Shown piece by piece: positions 25,296 through 34,523 of a stretch of DNA of 64,000 nt (position 1 is the stretch's first letter; each line of letters opens with the position of its first letter). Below the pieces are notes generated by a model. It had not been told where the DNA came from, did no database searches, and was given only the letters and a program-made list of their open reading frames with translations. A program made the translations under genes and the position numbers. The stretch is from Bacillota bacterium (GTDB lineage: Bacteria; Bacillota; Clostridia; Oscillospirales; Ruminococcaceae): assembly GCA_023443315.1 (NCBI GenBank), contig JAEZVA010000049.1, positions 19,312 to 83,311 of the forward strand, written 5' to 3'.

Positions 25296-26360
25296 CTAAT
25301 CATCCGTTTTTTGCATGAGGTCATCCGTTACCTGCTGTGCGCGGTGGGTCCACAGGTTGCCCTCTTTTACCGTGCGCACAATATTCTCGTAACAGGTGCG
25401 GTACGCCTTTGGGCGCGACATCATCTCGCGCACGCCTGCTGCTATTGAGCGCGCGTCGTCATTCACAACCGTACCCACCCCGTTTTTACGCACAAAGGCG
25501 GCAATCTCAATGCAGTTTGTCGTCACCACCGCAAGCCCGTGAGAAAGGTATTCAAACACCTTGACGGGAATCGCAAAATCCATGTAGAGGTCCCGCCTGC
25601 CACAGTACAGACCGATGTCTGCGGAGGCGTAGTATTCGATTAACTTCTCGCCGGAGGCATGGGCAATCGTAAGCCACGGCTTAGCGCGGTAGGCGGGCGG
25701 GATTTCTTTTACCTCTGCCTCCCGGCAAACAATGGTAAGCGGGTAGTTGTCGTTTCGGTTTAGCTGGTCAAACGCAAGCAGCAGCAGGTCGGTACCGTAT
25801 CGGTGCGATAGACCCCCAACGTAGATGCAGTTGCGGGTTTTTTCCCGCGGCTTTAAAAAGCGTGCCTCGCATGCGGGCGGCAGAACCCCAGTGCGAGGAA
25901 ATGAAAATAGCTTTGCCATGCTTTTAGACGGAAAGTACACAATGTCACAGCAGCGGCGCAAAAGCAGATTATCCACCGTGTGCAGCAGCCGAATTACCAC
26001 CTTCTTATGCGCAGGTACATCCCACCACGAGGCAAAGCGGTAGTAGGCGTCGCGGTAAAAGGCGGCGCACGGGACTCCTAGGTGCTTTAAATACAGCAAA
26101 AGACGCCGATCCTCCGAGCCAAAAATCGGACCGCTGGGCAGCTCGATGTAGCAGAATTGGGGCGTTTTTGTCTGCAGCTGCGTATAAATCTCCCGCACCG
26201 CACGGCGGCGGTCACGGTCTTGCTGCGCGCCGCTTAGAAGCAGCACCTCATCCCCCAGCTGGCAAAACGCCTCATACATCATCTTCGGGCGCATGGTCGA
26301 GCCGGAGGTGGTGTTGCCAATATCGGTATAGCACACAAACAAAATCAAACTGTCCATCAC
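25296..26360 (-). CDS. glycosyltransferase, GT4-like
   Basis: 354 residues. Divergent GT-B enzyme: N-half with TTSGSTMRPKMMYEAF, C-half with NCIYVGGLSHRYGTDLLLLAF and a donor-site region around FAIPVKVFEYLSHGLAVV. Starts with ATGATGG, overlapping the stop of the polymerase gene by 4 bp, so translation is coupled. Substrate unknown. Confidence 0.82.
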   Translation of the reverse strand: MMDSLILFVCYTDIGNTTSGSTMRPKMMYEAFCQLGDEVLLLSGAQQDRDRRRAVREIYTQLQTKTPQFCYIELPSGPIFGSEDRRLLLYLKHLGVPCAAFYRDAYYRFASWWDVPAHKKVVIRLLHTVDNLLLRRCCDIVYFPSKSMAKLFSFPRTGVLPPACEARFLKPREKTRNCIYVGGLSHRYGTDLLLLAFDQLNRNDNYPLTIVCREAEVKEIPPAYRAKPWLTIAHASGEKLIEYYASADIGLYCGRRDLYMDFAIPVKVFEYLSHGLAVVTTNCIEIAAFVRKNGVGTVVNDDARSIAAGVREMMSRPKAYRTCYENIVRTVKEGNLWTHRAQQVTDDLMQKTDD

Positions 26361-27760
26361 CTTCCCGTTACAGGGCGGGCACGCATTGCAAGGGCATGCT
26401 CCGTCACAATAGATGCCAGCACAATATAAAAAAACTTGTCATTCACAAAGCCGTAGCGCCCCGAGATAAACGCCCCGAAATACACAAACGCCGCCACGGT
26501 CAGCGGCCCGAGTGCACGACCCGGGCGACGTGTAAAAACCGCCCAAAGGCTAGCGAAGAGGGAGGCAGCAAGTCCAAGAGAAAGTAGGATGCCAATCAGC
26601 CCGCCGTTTAGAAAATCAGCAATCACAAAGTTGTGTGGGTTCATCCAATTCTTTGGTTTTGGATCAACGCTTTTATAAAGCGTCGCGAGGGCTTCATCTG
26701 GGGTGTGGTCGTACAGGTAGGAGTCGTAGCCGCTGCCGCGCCCTACTAGTATGTCCTGAAAATCATAATCTAGCGCCGTGTCTGCCGCCACACGCCATAT
26801 TACGGCGCGCTTTTCAAACATCCCGCCGCCAGAGATCGAATCGATTACGGCATCGACGCTGTTTTCTTCGTTTACCACCCCGCCGCTATCTACCAGCTGC
26901 TCGTATTTGATGTTGGAGTACCGTTCAAAACCCACCTGCAGCGCAAACACGGTTACCGCACCCAAGACGCACAGGGCACAACCTGAGCACAGCCGAGCAA
27001 ACGCCTTGCGCTCCGAGTCGCTGTACCGCACGATGTAAAACGCGCGATACAGTAGTAGCAGGATGACGGCAGGGAACATGAGCAGGTAGGTTCGCCGCGA
27101 TCCACTTACCGTAATGGCAGCGGCAAACAGCACCAAACCAGCAAACAGCATCAGCGAGCGGCGGTGGCTGCGGCGGTTTGTGCCGATAATGCCATAACCC
27201 ATCAGCGCAAGGGCAATAAAAAGGTTTTCGGCATAACGGTTGTAATCGGCAATCGTCGAAAGGCGCCGGATATACGGCAGTGGAATAAACTCAAACACAA
27301 AGTAGTTCGAAAGCGAAAACAACAGCACGGCAGCACCCGACCACACAAGGGTGAGGTATAGCCTGTTCAAATGCGCTTCGTCTATTGCATAACACAGCGT
27401 TGGGATGATAAACAGCAGCATCGGCAGCACTACATAGTATTTGCGTGCTGCATACTCCACATCAGGCGAGTACAACAGACCCACAGCGTCCCAGATGATG
27501 TACCCCAAAAGCAAAAACAACGGCAATAGGATGCGCCCCTTGCGAAGGGTGGTCGGCAGCAGCAACGACAACCCCTCCCGCAGCAGGGTAATGCGCAGTG
27601 CGAGCACCACAAAGACGGCAATATATAACCCCTTAAAAAGGCTTATGGGTAAAGGAACAGCAATTTCAAAGGTCATAAGGAACAGGCAGCCAAGGTACAA
27701 TACCTCAAATGTCTGCGGGGCGGCGTTTTTTATCCGTTTAACTGCATCGTTCAATGGCAT
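26357..27760 (-). CDS. O-antigen ligase/polymerase-like membrane protein (Wzy-type)
   Basis: 467 residues from the ATG at 27760, where AGGAG lies close upstream; a longer frame to 27979 would run into the flippase gene and is rejected. About 10-12 TM helices with a large external loop (about 290-380) before the last helices, the layout of Wzy/WaaL proteins. These have little sequence conservation, so the call rests on topology and position between flippase and glycosyltransferases. It would join repeat units outside the membrane. Confidence 0.78.
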   Translation of the reverse strand: MPLNDAVKRIKNAAPQTFEVLYLGCLFLMTFEIAVPLPISLFKGLYIAVFVVLALRITLLREGLSLLLPTTLRKGRILLPLFLLLGYIIWDAVGLLYSPDVEYAARKYYVVLPMLLFIIPTLCYAIDEAHLNRLYLTLVWSGAAVLLFSLSNYFVFEFIPLPYIRRLSTIADYNRYAENLFIALALMGYGIIGTNRRSHRRSLMLFAGLVLFAAAITVSGSRRTYLLMFPAVILLLLYRAFYIVRYSDSERKAFARLCSGCALCVLGAVTVFALQVGFERYSNIKYEQLVDSGGVVNEENSVDAVIDSISGGGMFEKRAVIWRVAADTALDYDFQDILVGRGSGYDSYLYDHTPDEALATLYKSVDPKPKNWMNPHNFVIADFLNGGLIGILLSLGLAASLFASLWAVFTRRPGRALGPLTVAAFVYFGAFISGRYGFVNDKFFYIVLASIVTEHALAMRARPVTGR

Positions 27761-27801
27761 TTCTCTCCTGTTTACAGCGCAAGCGGTATGATGCGCCGGG
27801 G

Positions 27802-29013
27802 TTATGGGCTGCGTGTTTGTCCGCTCTTTGTTAACAGCCTTCGGCAATACAAATAAAACGCCGCGTAGCTTACGGCAAACAACAGGGATAACAGCGTTAA
27901 ATACCGATTGATGGCAAGCGGGTAAACTATCTGAATCAAGGCAGGCAGCACCGACGCGGCAAGCAGCGAGAACTGCCACACCATCGACGCCCCCTGTCGC
28001 CCTGCCACAATCGCGCTGGTGGTTACGGGCATTACCACAAACCGCACAAAGAACATCGGTATCAGCGCGCGAACCATATCACCCGCCGCCGCCCACTGCT
28101 CCCCCAAGAAGATACGCAGGATGGGGGTGGCAAATAAAAATAGCACGGCAAAGATGGGCACCGACAGGCAGAACAATGCACGGGTAATCGCGTCAAAGGT
28201 TTTTACGCTTAGCGACTTTGCGGTTGCGTCGTCGGCGCTCTTCTTTAAAAACACATTGCCCACCGCGCCGGAAATAACCGTCAAGGGTGTGTTAAGCACC
28301 TGGTTGACCAATGTGTAATACCCAAGCTGAGCGGGAACAAAAAAGCCGTTGAGAAAATACGAAACAAGGTTATAGCTCAGTGTATTGGCAAGGGTTCCTG
28401 GCAGGGTAAAGAGCGGAAACTTGCGGTGGCGCTTTGCCGCCGCCTTAATCAGCGAAAGGCTCGGGCGGGGAAGATACCTGCGCGCGTCGTACAGCAGCAG
28501 GATGCATGCGACAAGATACGCCGTGACCTGCCCGAGCATCAGCCCGTATGCGCCAAAGCCCAGCAGCCCAAGCCCCACCTGCAGCACCGCGGCGGTGACC
28601 GAACGTACGATGTTTGCCTGTGTGATGCGCTTGTAGCGGTCAAGACGCAGGTTGTAGTAGCTTAAGGCTGTAAACAAAGAGGTAAATAGCACCGAAAGCG
28701 GCACCAGAAACAACCAGCCACTCTGGTCCCCCACAAAGCCGGGGAAAAGCAGGATGACAAACGGCGTTGCGGCAAGAATAAGCATGCTCAGCAAACTGTT
28801 AATTATAATACATAGCCATAAGGTAGCCGCAGCATCATTCTCGTTATCAGCGACTACAATTGCAAGGTCATATTTGAGTGTCGCAAACACGTCAAGGATG
28901 TTGACGGTAGACAAAAACAGTGCAAGCACACTAAACAGCTCAGGGGAATAGATTCGACCGAGCAGGGGGGAGGTGATAAACGGAATGATCTGCGATACCA
29001 CAGAGCCGCTCAT
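27802..29013 (-). CDS. wzx: polysaccharide flippase (Wzx, MOP superfamily); true start probably upstream
   Basis: 403 residues from the first ATG. About 12 TM helices, with the family signature SQIIPFITSPLLGRIYSPE at the N-terminus. Wzx flips lipid-linked repeat units across the membrane. The family normally has about 10-15 more residues before this point, and the frame is open upstream to a TGA at 29094-29092, encoding GNPFLQNVIIL just before the ATG. That stretch contains no ATG, GTG or TTG. AGGAGG at 29092-29087 is followed at 7 bases by ATC. The start codon is therefore non-standard, or the sequence has a small error. Confidence 0.82.
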   Translation of the reverse strand: MSGSVVSQIIPFITSPLLGRIYSPELFSVLALFLSTVNILDVFATLKYDLAIVVADNENDAAATLWLCIIINSLLSMLILAATPFVILLFPGFVGDQSGWLFLVPLSVLFTSLFTALSYYNLRLDRYKRITQANIVRSVTAAVLQVGLGLLGFGAYGLMLGQVTAYLVACILLLYDARRYLPRPSLSLIKAAAKRHRKFPLFTLPGTLANTLSYNLVSYFLNGFFVPAQLGYYTLVNQVLNTPLTVISGAVGNVFLKKSADDATAKSLSVKTFDAITRALFCLSVPIFAVLFLFATPILRIFLGEQWAAAGDMVRALIPMFFVRFVVMPVTTSAIVAGRQGASMVWQFSLLAASVLPALIQIVYPLAINRYLTLLSLLFAVSYAAFYLYCRRLLTKSGQTRSP

Positions 29014-29048
29014 CAGGATGATGACATTTTGTAAAAACGGGTTGCCCG

Positions 29049-30947
29049 TTATTCGCCCGATAATATCTCGTCGGATGATGATTCTTCCTCCTCATACGTG
29101 CCACGCCCGTGAATAAAACTGGGCACCAGCCCGCGTACCGATTCAAATAGATCGGCGGTACTTCCCCTCAGGCACGCATGCTCCAGCTCATCGAGCCCAC
29201 GGGTAAACGCGGTAAAGTCACTGTCGATTTGCTTGAGCACGTAGATCTTGTTGTTGTCGGTTTTGGATACGTCCTCCTCGGCGAGCTTAATCTCCTCAAA
29301 CAGCTTTTCGCCCGGGCGCAATCCGCAGAACTCTATCTTGATGTCGACGCCCGGTTTTAGTCCGTGCAGCATAATCAGGTCGCACGCAAGGTCGTAGATG
29401 CGAACCGGCTGCCCCATATCCAGCACAAAGATTTCGCCGCCAGACGCAATGCCGCCCGCCTCTAAAACCAGCTGCACCGCCTCGGGGATGGTCATAAAAT
29501 ACCGCCGCATATCGGGATGCGTTACCGTTATCGGTCCGCCGTTTTCAATCTGTTTCATAAAAAACGGCACAACACTACCACTGCTGCCCAAAACATTGCC
29601 AAAGCGCACGGCGGCAAACACCGTTTCGCCGCTTGCGCCTAGCATCTGAATGCACCGCTCGGCAATGCGCTTGGACGCCCCCATGATGTTGGCGGGGTTC
29701 ACCGCCTTGTCGGTGGAGATTAACACAAACTGCCCGCAGTGATGGCGGGAAGCGGCGCGTGCGACGGTAAGGGTTCCAAATACATTGTTTTTTATCGCCT
29801 CAAATGGGTTGTCCTCCATCATCGGCACATGCTTGTGCGCTGCCGCATGAAACACCACGTCGGGGGAAAACTCGTTAAACAGCTGGGCAAGCCGAGCCGT
29901 ATCGCGGATTGAGCCGATACGAAGAAAAAAACGATCCTCCGCAAAGGCATCGCGCAGCTCGTTGCCCAGGTCAAACAGCCCATTTTCATCTATGTCAAAT
30001 ACAACGACCCGTGCAGCACCGAACTGCAAAACCTGCCGGCAGATCTCCGAGCCAATAGACCCCGCGCCACCCGTTACCAAAACGGTGCGTCCCTGCAAAA
30101 AGGCACGAACCACCTTCATGTTCAGGTTAATCTTATCGCGCCGTAGCAGGTCCTCCAGCCGAATGCCGCTGATGTTTGCCTTTTCGGGACTGTCGATGTT
30201 CTCAATACTACCAAAACGCGAGACCTCCACCTTGCATTGGCGGCATATTGTTACAATGCGCTTTACAAGCTCGGTGTCGGCACTTGGTAGCGCGATAATG
30301 ACCTCGTCGGCGGCATAGGTGCGAATTGCGTAGGCAAGGCTGCGAAAGCCGCCCAAGACCCTTGCAGAACCAATGCGCTTGCCGTGCAGAGCGTGGTCGT
30401 CATCAATAAACGCCACGACCTTTCGCCCCGAATGGGGATTGACGGACAGCTTGGTATAAAGATATTTACCCATCTCTCCTGCGGCGTAGATAATAATTCG
30501 CTTTGCGCCCTTGCTGCTCCACGTGCTCTCGTACCAGATGTTAGCAATGCGCAGCCCCTTTACAACCATGCGAGCCATCAGCATCAGGCACAGCAAAAAC
30601 GCGCAGATAATCCCCATTACCTCGACTGGCATCCCCAGCCTAAGCGAGCGGTCGGCGAGCACCAGCGAGGCAAACACCATGGCGGTAGACGGGAGTAGCA
30701 GCGAGATGTGGGCAACATCAATGCTTCGTCGCATCGGGGAATATACCCGAAACAGCCCATTAAACAATACCGCAAACACAAATACCGCAAGGATGTAAAA
30801 GTTGGTGTTTTCGGTATAGTGCGTGGGAATCCTTCCCACAAAGCCAAATTTTAGCCGAAACCCGATAATGACAGAGCCCGCCGAGCACAAAAGATCCAAA
30901 AAGCCGAGAAGCAGAATATATCTTGCCCTTGTTGCCTTAGCGCTCAT
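29049..30947 (-). CDS. UDP-sugar 4,6-dehydratase/epimerase, CapD/WbpM-like
   Basis: 632 residues. Four TM helices (about 10-115), a first Rossmann domain, then the catalytic short-chain dehydrogenase domain with NAD-binding VTGGAGSIGSE near 293-303 and the KAVNPANIMGASKR segment. WbpM-type enzymes form UDP-4-keto-6-deoxy-HexNAc, precursor of diamino or fucosamine-like sugars. First gene of the cluster. Its acidic, serine-rich C-terminus (EEEESSSDE) overlaps the probable beginning of the flippase gene. Confidence 0.92.
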   Translation of the reverse strand: MSAKATRARYILLLGFLDLLCSAGSVIIGFRLKFGFVGRIPTHYTENTNFYILAVFVFAVLFNGLFRVYSPMRRSIDVAHISLLLPSTAMVFASLVLADRSLRLGMPVEVMGIICAFLLCLMLMARMVVKGLRIANIWYESTWSSKGAKRIIIYAAGEMGKYLYTKLSVNPHSGRKVVAFIDDDHALHGKRIGSARVLGGFRSLAYAIRTYAADEVIIALPSADTELVKRIVTICRQCKVEVSRFGSIENIDSPEKANISGIRLEDLLRRDKINLNMKVVRAFLQGRTVLVTGGAGSIGSEICRQVLQFGAARVVVFDIDENGLFDLGNELRDAFAEDRFFLRIGSIRDTARLAQLFNEFSPDVVFHAAAHKHVPMMEDNPFEAIKNNVFGTLTVARAASRHHCGQFVLISTDKAVNPANIMGASKRIAERCIQMLGASGETVFAAVRFGNVLGSSGSVVPFFMKQIENGGPITVTHPDMRRYFMTIPEAVQLVLEAGGIASGGEIFVLDMGQPVRIYDLACDLIMLHGLKPGVDIKIEFCGLRPGEKLFEEIKLAEEDVSKTDNNKIYVLKQIDSDFTAFTRGLDELEHACLRGSTADLFESVRGLVPSFIHGRGTYEEEESSSDEILSGE

Positions 30948-31057
30948 TCATACTTCCTTGCCCTTCCCATGCCGATACCGATTATTGTAAAAGCATTGTG
31001 GTGTATCAAACAGCATTAGTATTTGCGTGCCACAGCACATAAATGCAAAAAAATCGT
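30948..31057. other. gap before the polysaccharide cluster
   Basis: This gap should hold the cluster promoter. TACAAT on the minus strand near 30990 is a possible -10, but no -35 at good spacing was found. Nothing else seen. Confidence 0.25.
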
Positions 31058-31116
31058 AAAAAAGCACCTGTGAGATGGAGTGGATGAAGCTTCATCACAC
31101 GCCACGGCACAGGTGC
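31058..31116 (-). terminator. long-hairpin terminator after the DUF3298-like gene
   Basis: On the minus strand GCACCTGTG pairs with CACAGGTGC and is followed by TTTTTT. The 35-base interior holds a second perfect palindrome, GATGAAGCTTCATC, so the structure is nested. Confidence 0.75.
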
Positions 31117-31149
31117 GCATGGTACACAAACAATGGTATTGCAAGCCGT

Positions 31150-31851
31150 TTAACGGCAGCCGCTTCCCGGCATAGAGATACAGCCCTGGGAATAGGGGAT
31201 GACAAAGGTGGGGATACCGGTGGCATAAGGGGCGATTTCGTATTGCTGATAGTACACAACAATCCCTTCGGGCGAAAGATAAAACTGACGCTCGTTAAAG
31301 TAGCGAACGGTCAGGCACGCATAATCGTCAAAATAGATGGAATCATCGGTTTCCATCTGCTCGGCAATCTGTTTGTTGATGTGCTCAATCAGGTATGCCT
31401 TGTAGTTTACCTGTCTTGCAAAAAGGTCGCGCATCAGAAGGCAGCTGCCACGTTGGAGATTCCAGCTTTCTGAGCAGCGTATCGTGTTGCCGTGGGCGCC
31501 ACCTGTAAATTCGTACTGGTCAAAATACAGGCTCAGTACGCCGTTTTGATTAAATGGGGTTTGAAACGTCACCGCAAGGTCATAGCGGGGCATGCGCGCG
31601 TTGTTTTCAGTCTCCTGCGTTTGGGTGCCCGCTACCTCGTTCGTTGCCTGACAAAACAACTCGCGGACTCGCCCCTGCTGCAACGCCTGTGCCTTTGCCT
31701 TGTACAGGCAGTTCATCTCACATAGCATCCGCTGAAAGTAGGTTCCCGAAAATTGGGGATATGTAATCTTATAATGCAGCACCGCATTTTGCTGATAGCT
31801 TAATTCGCTTTCTAATGTAACGGTATCCACCCACGCAGCACAGTTTGCCAT
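31150..31851 (-). CDS. DUF3298/RsiV-like protein without membrane anchor
   Basis: 233 residues. Landmarks of the DUF4163/DUF3298 region: FTGGAHGNT near the middle, the C-terminal run SPEGIVVYYQQYEIAPYA and FVIPY. The same domain forms the extracellular part of RsiV and related proteins. No signal peptide or TM helix is visible here, so the location is unclear. ACGGAGG precedes the ATG. It has its own terminator and stands alone. Function unknown. Confidence 0.7.
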   Translation of the reverse strand: MANCAAWVDTVTLESELSYQQNAVLHYKITYPQFSGTYFQRMLCEMNCLYKAKAQALQQGRVRELFCQATNEVAGTQTQETENNARMPRYDLAVTFQTPFNQNGVLSLYFDQYEFTGGAHGNTIRCSESWNLQRGSCLLMRDLFARQVNYKAYLIEHINKQIAEQMETDDSIYFDDYACLTVRYFNERQFYLSPEGIVVYYQQYEIAPYATGIPTFVIPYSQGCISMPGSGCR

Positions 31852-32293
31852 AACAACCTCCGTCTCACCGTTTAACGGCGTAAATAAAATGGGGATTTAT
31901 ACGTATCATTATTTATGAAATGGATGCAAAATCGAGCAAACGCGTTGATTTATGTGGTTTGCGAAGATCTTTTGGCAACGTTTCTAACAGCGATTCGTAT
32001 TGCCCCCGCAATATGGGTTTGATAATGTGATGTATGTTTGGCAGGTCGGGTCGCAAACACTTCCGTTACAATAAATATGCGCAAAGTTCTTTGCACATAC
32101 GCAAAAGGGGAAAATTGAGGGGTTGTTTCTATCATCTGCATGAAAAACATGCAATATCACGCAAATTTTTGGCATCGTCGTTCTTGCGCTGAATTTGCCG
32201 AAATGCTAAAATGTTGCTAATATGGTTCGAAGCTGCATGGGAAACACGTTTTAGAGGTTTTGACGTGCGCAGCGCAAGGAAAGGAAGAACAAA
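31852..32293. other. 442-base intergenic region with hairpins and one promoter
   Basis: Contains CCGTTTAACGG at 31868-31878, which also occurs at 31146-31156 beyond the other end of the DUF3298-like gene. There is a hairpin GCGCAAAG/CTTTGC near 32072-32092, another TGCATG..CATGCA near 32138-32154, and the promoter below. No gene or known riboswitch was recognised. Confidence 0.35.
32195..32223 (+). promoter_or_regulatory. promoter of the ECF S-component gene
   Basis: TTGCCG (32195-32200), 17-bp spacer, TAATAT (32218-32223); leaves a leader of about 65 bases with no recognised riboswitch. Confidence 0.55.
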
Positions 32294-32881
32294 ATGAACA
32301 GAAGCATCAAGATCTACCGTCTGACGGCGGCGGCGCTGCTTTGCGCGGTTGGCATTGTCATCCCGATGTTCTCCCCACTCAGGGTGGTGTTAGAGCCTGC
32401 ATCGTTTACACTGGCAAGCCATGTCGCGGTGTTCCTGTCAATGCTTATCTCCCCTGCGGTGGCAATCGCAGTATCCATCGGCACCACAATCGGATTCTTC
32501 CTTGGCGGATTTCCGCTTGTTATCGTGCTTCGCGCGCTTACGCATGTGGTGTTTGCCTGTGCGGGTGCCTTCTGGCTCAAACGCCATCCCCACACCCTGC
32601 TATCCCCGGCAAAGACCGCCGGCTTTTGCGGCGCAATCTCATTGCTTCACGGGGTGTGCGAGGTACTGGTGGTTATTCCGTTCTACTTTGGCAACCTGCT
32701 TGCGCCCAAGAACTACGACACCCCCTTTATTTACTCTGTAATTCTGCTTGTGGGGGTAGGCACATTCATTCACAGCAGCGTGGATTTCTACATCTCGCTG
32801 TTACTGTGGCGCGTACTCACAAAAAACCGTGAGATCGCAAAGATATCCACCGTGACATTCAATCGCGCACCTCTCGAGTAA
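32294..32881 (+). CDS. ECF transporter S component, vitamin specificity unknown
   Basis: 195 residues with about six hydrophobic segments, the size and topology of ECF substrate-binding S components, which capture vitamins or metals and dock with a shared EcfAAT module. No such module is in the window. The N-terminal LTAAALLCAVGIVIPMFSP is typical. The gene stands alone with a strong ribosome site (AAGGAAAGG). Substrate cannot be read from sequence; a niacin- or thiamin-type vitamin is possible. Confidence 0.72.
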   Translation: MNRSIKIYRLTAAALLCAVGIVIPMFSPLRVVLEPASFTLASHVAVFLSMLISPAVAIAVSIGTTIGFFLGGFPLVIVLRALTHVVFACAGAFWLKRHPHTLLSPAKTAGFCGAISLLHGVCEVLVVIPFYFGNLLAPKNYDTPFIYSVILLVGVGTFIHSSVDFYISLLLWRVLTKNREIAKISTVTFNRAPLE

Positions 32882-32905
32882 CCTTGCGCATGCACAAACA
32901 GAACT

Positions 32906-32950
32906 CCGGCTCAGCCCATTTTCGTTTTAATCGAAAACGGGCTGAGCCGG
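32906..32950. terminator. terminator between convergent genes
   Basis: CCGGCTCAGCCCATTTTCG pairs with CGAAAACGGGCTGAGCCGG over a 7-base loop with a single mismatch. The T tract is short on the plus side; the very strong stem could serve both directions. Confidence 0.7.
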
Positions 32951-32990
32951 TTTGCGCTTATAGCCATATTCTATAACGTAAATCGCTATA

Positions 32991-34136
32991 CTACCACAAG
33001 GCGGCGTTTGCCTCCTCATCATTTTTTGCAAACTGCGGAATGCTCCCGTCAAGCGCTTCCACCGCCGGATCAACAAAGTCGTACTTGCGATAGTACTCTT
33101 TTGTTTCGTCATTACGCACCACAGGGGATTTATGGTGCTCAAGAAGGTCAATAATATGATAAACGTCAATCCAAATCTCGTTATTGCCCTCCTTTTGCGA
33201 CTCATCAAAGATCAGCTGCATCCCAAAATGCAGGTGGGGCACCGACATACCATTTACGTTTTCGGTATCGGAGTAGCCCGTCATACCAAGGTAGCCGATG
33301 ATGTCGCCCGCCTCAATGACTTCACCCTCCTTTAGGTCGGCGTGGTAGGGGCGGTTCTTGCGCATATGCGCGTAGTAATAGTACCGTTTGCCGTCTAGGC
33401 TGCGTATGCCCACCCGCCAGCCGCCGTAGCGGTTCCAGCCCACCGTCTCCACCACGCCCGATTCAACCGCAACAATCGGCGTGCCGATGCTGCCCAGTAG
33501 GTCGTTGCCAAGATGGGTGCGCCGAAAGCCGAAGGAACGGGAGTTGCCAAAATCGTCGTAGTGCGAGTAGCAGTACCCGTACGCAATGGGGGAGTACGCC
33601 TTTAGCCCATACTTTTCTTCATAAACCACCGTGCCGTTTTCCAGTGAGTCGGCCGTTTGTATCTGATACGTTCCGACTAGTCCCCCAAGCACCGCGTCGT
33701 ATGCCTCGTAATAGAAGTCGTAGTATTTCATGTCGGCGGTCAATTCTTGCATCGTTGCGCCACCGCTCAGCTTTTGCACCAGTGCATCCATGTCCTTTGC
33801 CTTGTATCTCTTGAAGTTGCCGCCGTATTTTGCACCGAGATATGCCAAAAGCTCTATCCAGTTTAGTGGGGCGTCCCCATTGTGGCTTTCGATATCAAGC
33901 TTTAGCGCCCTTTCCATCGCAGAGGAGGTGACGGTAAAATCCACCCACTTAATAAAGTCGTCCTCTTTTGTTTGTTGGGCATCATCCACAGTGCTCCCTT
34001 GAGCGGATGCCCGCAGGGTATCGGAACTGGGCATGAGCATAAGAACGACGTTCACGACTAGGGCAGTACAAAGCAGCACAACACCCACCACAAACAGCCT
34101 TTTTTTAACAAAGCTAGTTATGCCGTTCAAAAGCAT
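32991..34136 (-). CDS. M23-family metallopeptidase, membrane-anchored (SpoIIQ-like layout)
   Basis: 381 residues from the ATG at 34136, which follows GGTGGTGAT; a longer frame to 34274 is less likely. An N-terminal TM helix (about 14-34) is followed by a stalk and the LytM domain: HLGNDLLGSIGTPI (first His/Asp), YYYYAHM and PHLHFG supply the zinc ligands, so it should be an active peptidoglycan endopeptidase. One TM plus LytM is also the plan of the sporulation protein SpoIIQ, but no sporulation-specific motif was identified. It stands alone. Confidence 0.85.
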   Translation of the reverse strand: MLLNGITSFVKKRLFVVGVVLLCTALVVNVVLMLMPSSDTLRASAQGSTVDDAQQTKEDDFIKWVDFTVTSSAMERALKLDIESHNGDAPLNWIELLAYLGAKYGGNFKRYKAKDMDALVQKLSGGATMQELTADMKYYDFYYEAYDAVLGGLVGTYQIQTADSLENGTVVYEEKYGLKAYSPIAYGYCYSHYDDFGNSRSFGFRRTHLGNDLLGSIGTPIVAVESGVVETVGWNRYGGWRVGIRSLDGKRYYYYAHMRKNRPYHADLKEGEVIEAGDIIGYLGMTGYSDTENVNGMSVPHLHFGMQLIFDESQKEGNNEIWIDVYHIIDLLEHHKSPVVRNDETKEYYRKYDFVDPAVEALDGSIPQFAKNDEEANAALW

Positions 34137-34250
34137 ATCACCACCACAGAGCAATCTAAGAGCAACCCCAAAGCTACACCGACAACAGACACCATACGCA
34201 ACAAAGGCTAAAACGAGTTTATTTTCCACCACGCTTTTTGTGCGAAACCG

Positions 34251-34288
34251 CACACGTTCTGTGCGGGTGGGCACACGTTCAGTGCGGT
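34251..34288. repeat. pair of 17-bp direct repeats
   Basis: GCACACGTTCTGTGCGG at 34251-34267 and the same with one change (GCACACGTTCAGTGCGG) at 34272-34288: two DNA turns apart, upstream of the M23 gene. Possible tandem operator. Confidence 0.55.
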
Positions 34289-34411
34289 TGCGGGTAGTAT
34301 CTTAACTATATACAAAATGCTATGTTTTTTAGCGCAAAAATAGAAGTATAACGCGCCCGCTCGGTGGTATTAACGCACTGTCTCTATCACCTGAATAAAC
34401 TGTGAACGCTA

Positions 34412-34440
34412 TTGTGTTTTCGCATTTAACAATTTATAAT
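34412..34440 (+). promoter_or_regulatory. promoter of the M50/scpAB block
   Basis: TTGTGT (34412-34417), 17-bp spacer, TATAAT (34435-34440), about 80 bases before the GTG start. Confidence 0.7.
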
Positions 34441-34523
34441 AAAACTATTGATTAAAAATTTACCTGTTTTTGTCGGTAAGGGCTATGCCCCCGCCGTTTT
34501 ACTATATGACGGGAGGTCATCCT

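Larger units (their letters stand above)
34137..34523. other. 387-base intergenic region with direct repeats and one promoter
   Basis: Between divergent genes. Holds the 17-bp direct repeat (34251-34288), a consensus promoter (34412-34440) and the ribosome site GGGAGGT at 34511-34517. No RNA gene recognised. Confidence 0.4.

Noticed and set aside
27761..27979. Upstream extension of the polymerase frame
   Set aside because: It overlaps the flippase gene, is not hydrophobic, and lacks a ribosome site; the ATG at 27760 fits better.
32220..32245. GGTTCGAA resembling a tRNA T-loop
   Set aside because: No matching acceptor, D or anticodon stems around it.
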